Part shown: positions 54,501 through 64,000 of the stretch, in pieces
Numbering within the stretch: position 1 is the first letter of the stretch
Layout: each line of letters opens with the position of its first letter
NCBI GenBank assembly: GCA_030248135.1
Contig: JASANC010001203.1
Coordinates: 1 to 64,000 of the forward strand
Length of the DNA: 64,000 nucleotides
DNA from: Theristus sp. LFF4_11
Taxonomy: Eukaryota; Nematoda; Chromadorea; Monhysterida; Xyalidae
Direction: 5' to 3'
Notes under the pieces: generated by a model
The model's database searches: none
What the model saw: the letters and a program-made list of their open reading frames with translations, nothing else
Told to the model about the DNA's origin: nothing
Translations under genes and position numbers: made by a program

Positions 54501-57500
54501 AATCGTTGTTACGAGAAAAACTTGCAAACATGAGGTTGTTTTGTTGTTTTTCTTGGCAGGTGTGTCGGAATGTGCTGACTTTGCTGCGATCGACGCCACT
54601 GAACAACTACATTCCCATCGATATGGCGATTGAGTTCCACAAGATTGTTGCGATCACATGTGGATTCTTCACTGGTTGGTCTTATTCTTTCTTCTTTTGG
54701 CTTGGATTATCATGGTGTTAGCCACTTGTCATTAGCAACAGCAGCTTCGTACGTTGATTACAGTGGTGCACACGGTCGGTCACGTGATCAACTTCTACCA
54801 CGTCGCGACGCAGTCCAAGGATGGACTGCAATGCTTGTTTCAAGAGGCCGTGTTCAGGTCAGTTCCTTAACATTTTGTATTGCTGTTTTTTCATTTAAAA
54901 AAAAAGTTTTACTTGTTTGACTGTGTGTTTGAACGTGATGCATGGCGGTAAGTGCACCACGTTCCACCCAGCACCCCGTCGCGCGGCTATGTTTCAATTT
55001 CAAATGTTGAAAAGTCCAAAGCTTGCAACACCCGCAAACACTCGCATTCTTCCTTTGTCCGCAGCTCGAACTTCCAGCCGTCGATCAGCTACTGGCTGTA
55101 CGGCACCGTGACGGGCATCACGGGCATCCTGCTGGTCGCCGTGATGTCCGTGATCTACGTGTTCGCAGTGCCCGGCATCATCAGCAACGCCTACCACGCT
55201 TTCCGTCTCACGCACTTCCTCAATGTGGCGCTCTATTTGCTCACGTTCCTCCATGGACTGCCGAAGCTGCTCGATGTTAGTGGCGGTTCTTGTGTACCAC
55301 TTCTTGTGGAGACAGCCAGTCACTTTATTTTGCAAACACTCCGCTTAAGTCTTTCAGTGTTTGCCTTGACTTAAGGGATACTTTCCACGTTTTTTACCAC
55401 CACACTCCACCATGTTCATTGCAGTCGCCCCGTTTCCTGTACTTCGTGATCGTGCCCGCCGGCATCTTCGTCATCGATCGTATACTCGCGATGCGCCAAG
55501 ACTACCGAAAGCTGCAGATCGTGAGCGCCTCGTTGCTGCCGTCCAGTGCGTCTGCCTCTCTGCAGTTTTGCTGAATATCTTTTTTCTGGTTCTGCGACTC
55601 GATGTCTTTGCACTGGCACGCATGGAAAGAACTCAGTTTCATGCACGGCAATTCATACATACCTAAGTGCCGTCGTCGTTATGTCACAAGTGTTTTGAAT
55701 TGCCGTGTCATGGTGCACGAAACTGCATTGAGTCGTAGAGACAGAAAAAAAAACAAAAACATGTGCTTGAGTTCACTGATTCACCAATTTCCCCGACTGC
55801 CACCCGAATTCAGACGTGATGCGTATCCGCTTCAAACGCCCGCGCGCCTTCTCGTTCGTCAGCGGCCAGTGGGTGCGCGTGCAGTGCCCCGCGTTCAGCT
55901 GTCACTTCAACGAGCGTCACGCGTTCACGCTCGCATCGGCGCCGCACGACACGACGCTGACGCTCTACATCAAGGCCGTCGGGCCGTGGTCGTGGAAGCT
56001 GTACAACGAGATACAGATGGCGCAGAACACGCTGCTCGATTATCCCGTGGTCGGTCGATCTGCTGAGAAAATATGATCGACTTTGGAGTGTGGTGCTTTT
56101 TGTTGTTTTCAGTTGCTCACACCACATTTTTTGTTCTGTGGGGTTTTGGTGAATTTTGAATTTGAATGTTACGAACGAAACGAACATAGATTTGGGCGCA
56201 GTTTTCAGCCAGGGCTAACCAAGAAAATCACACAGAACGCTGTCAAATAGAGCGCCCATCGAGTTATTCTGTCACTGACGAATTTACACCGCTCGGCGGG
56301 GCTCGATCTCCCGAGTGCAGGCGCTATGCGTCTGTACACTGCCACCCAGGCCACGAGGGAGACAAATATGGTTGTTTTGTCATCAAACGTTGTGTTTCTC
56401 TGATTGCAGCTGCATTTGGACGGCCCGTACGGCGCGGGCAACCAGGACTGGACGAACTACGAGGTGGCGGTGCTGATTGGCGGCGGCATCGGCGTGACGC
56501 CGTACGCGAGCATACTCACCGATCTGATACACGCCACGCACGACGGACAGCACACCACGATCGCCTGTCAGAAAGTGCGCCGCTGCTGTGAACATCTGCG
56601 ATAAAGGCTTGGGTTTGAGACCGTGCACTCTGTTTTGACACGGTGGTGTCGTATCGTGATGAAGAAACACACTCGACGACAGGCGCCCTGCTGTGATGTC
56701 ATATGTGTGCGCTTGTGTTTGCTTGGGCATGTGCAACGTTGCTGTGTTTTGGTGATAAATAATCGAGTGCACTGTTCTCAGATAAGGACATTACCAAGGT
56801 CTGCCATTATCGGATGACCAACAATTAATAATTCGTTTTAATGATTGCAGGTGTATTTCTTATGGATCTGTCAGAAGCAGAAGAGCTTCGAGTGGTTCGT
56901 CGATGTGCTGCGTCAGGTGGAAGAGCAGGACAAGCGTGGCGTCATTGATGTGCACGTCTTCGTCACGCAGTTCTTCCACAAGTTCGACTTGCGCACCACA
57001 ATGCTGGTACGTGGTTATTATCATTGGTTTTTTTTGTTTTGAATGGTGATTGGTTGCTATTGGAGTGAACAAATAAATTAAAGGTGTTTTTCGTCTGCTT
57101 TTCAGTACATTTGCGAGAAGCACTTTCGTGCCGAGAACGGTCGCAGCATGTTCACTGGCCTGCGTGCGACCAACCACTTTGGCAGACCAAATTTGCCGGT
57201 GTTCCTGCGCTACTGCCAAACGAAACACATCGAGGTTGGGTTGCTATTGGAAGTAAAAAGAATAAAAAACCCTTTTTTACTTTAAAATTTTTCGGACATT
57301 TTGGTAAATAGTTGCAAACTATTGGACGATGTTATTGCCAATTGCATTTTGCAGAACTAAAAATAATAAGGTGTGTCTCACTCAAAAATGAACTTCACTC
57401 GACTAAAAACAATAATTTCGACTGTATTTCTGATTGGTTCCGAAAGCCAAGTCCTGACGGAAAAACTGCCGCGTCACGCATGAAACCAATTTCTCATTCG

Positions 57501-57694
57501 TATCTACGCCTCCAAACGCATCGAGTCAGTCGCAGAGCATGACAAAAAGTGCTTGTGTTCGTTTTCAGCAACGTCGCATCGGTGTGTTCAGCTGCGGCCC
57601 GCCTCAGTTGAATCGTAACATTCGTGACGCGTGTCTCGAAGCAAACAAACAACGGAATCGGCCGCATTTTGTGCATCGTTACGAGACATTCTAG
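45575..57694 (+). CDS. duox: Dual oxidase (peroxidase + NADPH oxidase)
   Basis: Thirty-one exons join in one frame to 1592 residues, normal for the family. Exon 1 (45575-45635) encodes a signal peptide (LAVATCLFLF). Order: extracellular peroxidase-like domain (about 25-600), first membrane segment (VTFIFTCIALGIIPIVCAG), a cytosolic PH-like region (740-869), an EF-hand pair (900-980), then six-helix heme, FAD and NADPH modules (1050-1592). The protein ends RYETF. Known role: NADPH oxidation inside drives H2O2 release outside, used in nematodes for tyrosine crosslinking of cuticle and in defence. Both EF-hand loops have lost most calcium ligands. Intron 1 contains a hAT-like element. The stop is TAG at 57692-57694, with AATAAA at 58172. 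Confidence 0.95.
45824..46558. mobile_element. Non-autonomous hAT-like element with perfect 8-bp TSD in DUOX intron 1
   Basis: Ends TAGGGTTGTTAAAC and TTTAACAACCCTA are inverted repeats, flanked by GTCAGTAG at 45816-45823 and 46559-46566. 735 bases, A/T arms inside the ends, no transposase frame. A collinear older copy is at 36110-36830 and a fragment at 23570-23885. Confidence 0.8.
46609..50712 (+). CDS. duox: DUOX exons 2-13: peroxidase-like ectodomain
   Basis: Exons 46609-46686, 46827-46985, 47235-47422, 47681-47885, 48262-48428, 48687-48830, 48948-49073, 49308-49392, 49603-49781, 50101-50279, 50364-50463, 50556-50712. Marks of the animal heme-peroxidase fold in DUOX are YDGWYNNLAHPDWGAVG, DKTSWIDGSFLYSTSEPW, LILYRWHNVHAARIAEQH (proximal-type His in RWHN), FRFAHT, LFGP.HFTRMDLAAIDIMRGRD and FYFRAGDPCPQPY. 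The place where classical peroxidases have a distal His reads TTMMAFFSGQVVAYE, with no His, so classical catalysis is not assured. Exon 13 runs into the first membrane segment, completed by exon 14. Confidence 0.9.
49085..49205. mobile_element. Family B MITE fragment in DUOX intron 8
   Basis: CTGTCGAACTGTGAACCATA near the left and TCGCTGATTGGTGCAACC inside resemble other family B copies; the right end is not clear. Confidence 0.4.
50951..53678 (+). CDS. duox: DUOX exons 14-20: TM1 end, PH-like region, EF-hand pair
   Basis: Exons 50951-51093, 51433-51679, 52090-52292, 52446-52631, 52888-53119, 53289-53382, 53472-53678. Exon 14 finishes the first membrane helix and its RRRRKW stop-transfer. 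Exon 15 is an 82-residue low-complexity Ala/Ser/Pro/Thr stretch of unusual length for this loop. Exons 16-17 give the PH-like domain (VEWLHESYSRSVIVVVDQ to FFLEAYAK). Exons 18-19 encode two EF-hand helices-loop-helices; the loops read ARRHPDKISFQE and DRKQEGVVDREE, keeping position 12 Glu but lacking most acidic ligands. Confidence 0.85.
52665..52785. mobile_element. Family B MITE in DUOX intron 17
   Basis: CAAACTGTGAAACATACAGC at the left and GTGATTTACAGTTTCGAC at the right are inverted; ATTGGCTCCATCGAGCTGAT resembles the 43677 copy. Confidence 0.5.
53828..57694 (+). CDS. duox: DUOX exons 21-31: NADPH oxidase module
   Basis: Exons 53828-53997, 54303-54418, 54560-54674, 54764-54857, 55065-55275, 55425-55545, 55814-56049, 56410-56574, 56851-57006, 57106-57234, 57569-57694. 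Visible parts: RRVMGAGIAFTRGAAAAMSF, heme histidines in FHKIVAITCG...VVHTVGHVINFYH and THFLNVALYLLTFLHG, the FAD site RPRAFSFVSGQWVRVQCPAF with HAFTLASAPHD, and the NADPH site LDGPYGAGN, LIGGGIGVTPYASIL, VYFLWICQKQKSFEWF, GRPNLP-type loop and FSCGPPQLNRNIRDAC. All expected cofactor motifs are present. Confidence 0.92.
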
Positions 57695-58171
57695 AGATGG
57701 TTGCAAAAAGTAGTTTGGATTGTGAAACCTGACATGACCACTCCACTGAACCCGAGCGCTTTCACAGGCACAATTTTGTGCAGACTCGTTAGTTTTGTTA
57801 TTTTGTGCAGACTTGCCTCGCTTGTTGCTTTTGTTCGCTGCAATTTTCTTTCATTTCAATGATATTTTTTTCGCCATTGCAATTTTCGATTTGATCTGTC
57901 TCAGCCACAGCCCACTGCGATTACTGCATTTTTCTTGCTTGAATGGCATTTTTTAGTTTATCGTGGAAAATAATTCATGAATTTAATTGGGCATTTATGT
58001 CATACCGCTTGAGCTATCCACTGTTTTTCGCATTTAATTTTATATTCGGATCCATTTATGGCTTGACTGTCGTGAAATGCATTTTTTTTCGTTCGTTTCT
58101 GTTCTTTTTTGTGTTCGCTTGCATTGCCTGGCAATTTTAGTCACTTTTGTTTTGTTTTATTGCTGTGATGC

Positions 58172-58177
58172 AATAAA
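58172..58177 (+). promoter_or_regulatory. Candidate poly(A) signal of DUOX
   Basis: AATAAA about 480 bases after the stop at 57694. Motif only. Confidence 0.35.
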
Positions 58178-61100
58178 CATAATTTGTAATTCCTGTTTTA
58201 ACCTTGTTATTGCATCGTGATGGTACTGATTGTTTTAACAAACTGAACTTGTTATATAATAGTCTTGCTTTTTGTTCTGCGGTGGTAACATTGTTCAAAA
58301 ACGTTTCGAAACGTTTGAAAAATTTTACGGTTGTTTGTTACCTGTGAACTTGTGTATAACCAACCACTGCACGCGACTGCAATTCAGAGTCCAACCCTAG
58401 CCGTGGTTGAAAAAAGCACTGTTTACAACTTTTTACAAATTCCCACATAGAAATTTTACACTTTTCAAAAATCGAGTCATTTTCTGTTTCGCACTTGTTT
58501 AGAAGCGGTTTGTTTTATAGGTTGTAAAATGACAGAGTTGGAAGAAAATGAATAAAGTTGAGAAACTTGAGAAGTTGCTAAGTGTCGTTTTATGCAGTGT
58601 TGTATTAGCATTTTACATGGACACCTTTGGTGATTTTCTGGCAGTTTTTTTGATCACCTTGTTATATTTGCACGATTGTTAAAATATCAGCGCACGCGCA
58701 TTGATTTCAAATAAAATATCAACCTGATAGAAGTTTTTTATTTTTGTTCGATAATAAATACTCCATCTGTAATTCGAATTAATCAGATTCTGCACAGTCA
58801 CAGTGGCCTTCAAAATGAAAATCAAGGCTGAACACAATCTGTTCATTACGGATTTTGAGTGCTTTTTTCTGTGCACTTTCAAGTGAGTGAAAACTAGAAA
58901 TACCTACATTTTTTCTGTCAAACAATGACAAGCTTGTCGGCAATTTCGGCATGAAAATTCTCATTGTTGTGCCAGCACATCAGGCTATTTGTTGAGTGCA
59001 GGCACAAAGCTGTGCGTTTATGTTTCGATACTTCATTCACATTAGCGTCGGTCAACAATGCTTGCACTGCACGTTTTTGCAATAGTTGTCCATAAATGCG
59101 TGGTGTGTGTCACTGAAACACAGTCATCAGATGCTGCCGAATTGAAGCAGGTGCCACATCCAAGCAAAGCTCATTTTTTTGTTTCAAACTGAAAATTATT
59201 TTTTGTTTTCCGTGTCTTTTTTGCCTGAATTTTCATACGACACTTCACGGGTTAATAAAAAATTGTCCGGAATGCTGCTTCCCGGACGATTTTTCGCAAA
59301 AAAATGAAAAAAAAAACCAAGAGTGCATGTGTGCGGCTGTTTGCGGTCAGTGATCCGTGGCGGATGAACGGGCGCTGATGATTTTGCGATATGAACGCTG
59401 AATTGATTTGTGTTGTGCTGACGACGCCGCTGAGTGATACGCCTTGATACGACGGATGGAATCATCATCGAAAGTTTCACGGTTGTTTGCCTTCATTGTG
59501 TAAAACAAAACTGAACATTTCAGTCGACAATCATTTTTGTTCTGCTTTTTTATCTCGCGATCTTCAACCGCCGTTGATCCATTGATTGTTTTTATTTCGT
59601 GTGTAAATTCACAATTCATGTCATTCACGCTTTTTGTCGAGCGTAAAAAATGAAATTCCCGACAAAAACCACCCATCATTTCATACAGACTTTTTTTAAT
59701 TTTAGCAGTCCACTGCGACTGCGGCCTTTTCAACACAAAATTTTAACGCACAAAACTATGCCTTGATTCGTCTGCATTGAGATGATTCGAAAGCAAATTT
59801 CTTAATTTGCGCTGCACAAACCGGTCCCGTCGACAACCAAACCGGGCACGTCATCTTGTGTTTCTTCAAAGTTACTGTCTCTATTTCGTGCAACATACAT
59901 TTTTTGTTTCATCATTTTCTTAGTGTAAGACGTCTAATCTGGTTTACCTGCTTGCTAGTACAACTATTACAAATTTTAAAAACATCACGCTGAAAAATAT
60001 TCTGTGTGCACGTGTGCTTTTGAAAAAACTCGGATTTCCAACGTCACGATGTCCTCCTCCATGCTGTGCATTTGTTTATCCATAAATGTTTTGCACAGCA
60101 CACCACACACATGATGTGTCTCAATTTTTTTATTTTTTCATACTAAGCAAAGAACTTTTCATGAATACGGTACGTGATGGGGATGGTTAAGTACAGTTGC
60201 GGATTGAGTTCTTTTGAATACGATTTGCGTATCGCTTTTATTTTGAGCTAAATGTGCGCGTAAAATGAATTAGTGAATTATGTGTCCTTGTCGCAATTGA
60301 AAACGATGCATCGACTATCAGTTCTTCAGCCTCCTGCACGCAATTATATTCAGACAACTTTTATCGGTTTTTTGTTTTTATGAACTCCCACCTTAATTCT
60401 GCTTCTGCGGAATTATATATGGTACAAACCATAAAAGTCCAAATTCTCAAATTTTTCTTGTGTGGGTAGGTAATACTTCACTGAATATGAATCGTTATCA
60501 CTATATATAACTTCACTTATCAAAGATTATGAATCGGACAAACGCAACAACAATCATTCTTATGAAAAAACCATACTCACGGTTTTTGTTTGCAAACAAA
60601 TATCAATTTCACCCAAGAATGATCGCACATGTCGTGAACATTTGCGATAATCATTTGTGTTCCTTAGGCCTCATATTGCATTTCCTGTTCTCTTATTCGT
60701 TGTCAATTCAACAGACCGTGTCCATTCACCTATTGAAGCAAATGTAACGCGACTGATTGGCCAAATGGAGTTCAGAAACGTGCTTCCTCTAATTTACTGT
60801 CTTCTTCTTTTCACATTTTGCGTTGACAAATGTTGGCAACAATGGCGGACTTGCACATGTTTGTTCCTGTTATTGCAATCGTCTTCAATAAAAAAGCCCT
60901 TTTCGCGCTTTGGTGTTGTTCTTAAAACACATCAGATAGTTTTTGTACTGAATCGAGTTTCTTTCATGCTGAATTACCTTTTTTTAAATTAAGACAGTCA
61001 ATCTGATGAGAATTTGTTTAATTTTTTCCAATTAGTTAATTCCGCCCGGAAGAGAGAAGCGCTGTGTGCAAAAACTGGAAATCAATGTCGTGTGTGGCAC

Positions 61101-62895
61101 GCAATCAATCTTCGAATCATATCATTGATTTTTCCCCAAGTCCCTTCCAACAATTTTGTTTAAAAAATGCGCACTTCTCCCAGTGTTTTTTTTTTAAGTT
61201 TAATCACCACTTTTAACGCCGTAAGGCCAATTTAGGGCTCTTCAAAATTGTCCAGCGAGGTTTAAAAAATTATTATGTAAAAATAATAAACCACTCAGGT
61301 GTGCCTCACTTGTCCGGGTTATTAGAGCAACATCATTTTACGTAAACGTTTTTTACTGAACTCTTCTTTGGTTTCTGCGATCAAGTTTTAGTTTTCAAGA
61401 CAATACGCTGAACAAATGATTTGTCAAAAACTTTTTTGTTTTGCCTCTGAACAAAGTGATGGATGTGTCGACGTCGTGTCCAGGGTTTCACAATTTCAGG
61501 TGCACATCTGCATATTTTTGCAGCCTTGATTTTTGTGACGTGTTCATCTCATCGCAGAAAGCAAACAAACCTACATGTACTGCTCTGATGGCAATTCTGT
61601 CGAGCCCGCAATAAATAAACAATAACATTGAAAATTTCGTCACCACGGGCGGTTGAAGTGCACTGAGCAACATTAATAATCTCCATAATTGCATGTATCT
61701 CAAAATCACACGTGCAAATGTCACAACTCAAAGCGACACAGCGCAAATACAGCCTGTGTAGCAGAATTCTGTGTTTTTCAACTGGTCATTCACAGAGTTC
61801 ACCACTTTACTTCGACACCAAAGGCGTTCAAACGTTTGACGCCCGAGCGATACCAGTTTTTGAAAATCGAAAAATCGCGCACGCATGTTCGCACGCGCGT
61901 TTACGTGCATGCATAAAAACACTTCAATTTCTGCACGTGTGCTGCACGCGCAAAAATAATATTTCATGTTTGTTTCAGCACAAAACGCACACTGCACACA
62001 ATTTGCTGGGCGGTTTTTCTCTCTTTGAGCGCGATTGGTTGTTTTATTTGCGCTCGATCAATCAATGTTCGCAAAAATACATACCCGTATGTATGCAACG
62101 TTCAGAGCAATGTTGTTTTTACCCGTTTGTGTATTTCATCTGTATCATTGCATTTTTGTCTGACACGACAACCGTGCAAAAACACACACTTACTGGTCTC
62201 GTCGCCATTTTCAAAACAACACCCAGAATCTCTTTGTGGTCACTGATAAAAAAATCGCTTGTCGGTTAGTGAAAATATCAAAAACGTCGTGTATTTGCCC
62301 ATTTGCCAAGTCGTACTGATATCAACATTCGGTTTTGGCCAGGCCTGTGGTGGATGGAAGTCTCTACCAGTTCAGTGGATTCAATATTTATTAATTGATG
62401 CAAAAGACGGCGTATGTAATGCATCCACAGATCTGAAAACGGCGGTGTAAACATCTGAGAGGGCGAGATTCAGCTGCTCACAAACTTTATTGTTTGAAAA
62501 GCAGATTGTTGTTCTGTAGATTGTCGGAAATCCGGGAAAACACACGTGTGGTTGATACCATACAGTTCGCCAATTACTTTTGCCACGGACCAAGTCTACC
62601 TGCCCCTCCCCCCTCCCCGCACCACTGAGGTTAAAAAATGAAAAACCCTTTTTTTTAATTTTCAATTTTTTAAATTTTTAAATAATTCAAAAAATTCAAA
62701 ATGTCGGACTACCGGACTCGGAGGAAAAGAAAACCGGAGGAACACAAAAAAATCATTTGGAACGAGAAAGACAACCTGGTTTTGGATTTGGATCCACATG
62801 CTGCAAAAGGTAGGTCCAATCAAATTGACGTTTTTCATGAAAGTTTTTGCCAATTTTAAGGGCCAAAAATGGCCTCATTTGGTTCTAAAAATAAA

Positions 62896-62980
62896 AGTGC
62901 AATATTCGAACTCAGCGCGTCAGCGGGGTTCGGTCGAATGCACTTATTTTTGTCGACCATCAGATTTTCCTCCGGCATTC
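62896..62980. repeat. Dispersed repeat (family E), copy 2
   Basis: AGTGCAATATTCGAACTCAG, GAATGCACTTATTTTTGTCG and GATTTTCCTCCGGCATT match 24495-24599 in the same order, with a shorter middle. Confidence 0.55.
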
Positions 62981-64000
62981 AAAAAATCAAATTTTGTTTG
63001 ATTGAAAAAATTGGCATCTTCACTTTTTTCGAACGATCGAACGAACCCTACTTTTGCAGCATGTAATGTGGGTCCAATGTCCAAAACAAGGTCGTGTTTC
63101 TCTACAAATTAAATGATTTTTCTGTGTTCCACAGTAGTTTCTTGAATACTTCAGAAACAAAACTTCACGTTGTTGTTTTGTTGATGGACAACGCCACGCT
63201 TTTTCGAGGAGAGGACAAGTCGACAAATCGGCAACAGCCAAGAGTTAACAAGATTTTGGAGTTTTTTGACACACATTTGACACAGTCAATCGCAAACATT
63301 TCTCAATTTGTGTTTCAAATTCCAGTTCAGACCAAAACACAACGAAACTTGAGAACGATCCGTTTTGCCCATTGTAGTTTCTTTGCAGCACCCTGTCTGT
63401 AGTTTTTATGAGATAAAGAATGAAAGAAACCCTTTATTAATCTGTAAAAAGCACAGACCGTGCAGTCTATGTTTCATGCTCACACTCATTTTTTGTTTTC
63501 ATTTAGTTCTTTGGTTCTTTCACAAGGTTTTGATAACTTTTCTGGAATGGGAAGTGTCAGGTCAGTTGAAGCTTGTATCGATGTGGTAAAACTAAACAGA
63601 TTCATTGCTGTCCAAGAAAACGTTTTCAGTTTCGTTTCATAATATGCAGCATCGTTGTTGTGAATTTCTTGTTTTTTTTCGGTTTCACCACATGCACATG
63701 TGCTCTGGGTTGGCTGTGTGCATTGCATGTGCATTCTATGTTGAAAAACTGTAAAAAATGAAAACTCGCAAAGACACGCACGCACGCAAAGTGTGTACGA
63801 AAGCGAATCTTATTGTTCATCTTGTAATGTTACAGCACTTGATGGTTTATTCATGAATATCGTTTTTCTTACTTCACACGGCATCATGCACCTCTTCTTC
63901 TCTTGTTCACTTTTCTTTCGGCGTTGCCGTCGTTGACGTCGTGTTGCATTCACCATGCAAGACTTCATCATTCAAACTTGTGTATGTGTGTGAAAAGGAG

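Larger units (their letters stand above)
57695..64000. other. Gene-poor region, nothing coding recognised
   Basis: Over 6 kb of AT-rich DNA after DUOX. Short open frames on both strands lack domain matches, coding bias and splice partners. It includes the DUOX 3' untranslated region and repeat copy E2 at 62896-62980. Confidence 0.55.

Noticed and set aside
61712..62269. 185-codon plus-strand open frame
   Set aside because: AT-rich, no domain, no start context, overlapping open frames in other phases; no support as a gene.
1..64000. CRISPR array, bacterial operon or prophage
   Set aside because: No regularly spaced direct repeats; genes have spliceosomal introns, so the DNA is eukaryotic.

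Overview
This is intron-rich animal nuclear DNA. The evidence is phase-consistent GT-AG exon chains, a tandem cysteine-rich repeat gene with about one repeat per exon, a FMRFamide-like neuropeptide precursor (YDFIRF-G and YDFVRF-G, closest to nematode FLP-25 peptides), a dual oxidase, and many short inverted-repeat transposons. A nematode, probably not Caenorhabditis-like, fits best. That assignment is an inference from the FLP peptide, the cysteine-rich repeats and the gene set. All exon models were read by eye from splice sites and reading frame; no transcript data were available.

Layout. 122-14140 (+): 3' part of a huge secreted-type protein with about 36 short Cys-rich repeats in 35 exons; its 5' end lies outside the window. 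14141-18316: mostly empty. 18317-19079 (+): two-exon FLP precursor. 19080-20833: minisatellite and no convincing gene. 20834-22978 (+): core-1 beta-1,3-galactosyltransferase (T-synthase). 22979-26683: repeat-rich, with a hAT-like element carrying a perfect 8-bp target duplication. 26684-27876 (+): small single-pass membrane protein. 28694-30493 (+): unrecognised coiled-coil protein. 35943-30999 (-): shugoshin, 13 exons. 36852-39358 (+): BRCC36-type JAMM deubiquitinase. 40118-44170 (+): flavocytochrome of the ferric-reductase/NADPH-oxidase superfamily. 45575-57694 (+): dual oxidase, 31 exons, about 1592 residues. 57695-64000: no gene seen.

How genes may relate. DUOX (H2O2 production, matrix or cuticle crosslinking) and the ferric-reductase-like protein share the heme/FAD/NADPH electron-transfer fold, lie in the same orientation and are 1.4 kb apart. 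The cysteine-rich protein is a plausible extracellular-matrix or mucosal component, but nothing here ties it to DUOX directly. Shugoshin and BRCC36 are divergently transcribed from about 0.9 kb of shared upstream DNA that contains a repeat.

Mobile DNA. At least three families of short palindromic elements with CAGTC ends (two with clear TA target sites, Tc1/mariner type) sit in introns of most genes here. Two longer elements with TAGGG ends have perfect 8-bp duplications (hAT type). No transposase gene was seen. The most notable points are the ferric-reductase/DUOX neighbourhood, the degraded EF-hand loops in DUOX, purifying selection between duplicated repeat exons, and a palindromic element inside an intron that splits one cysteine repeat.
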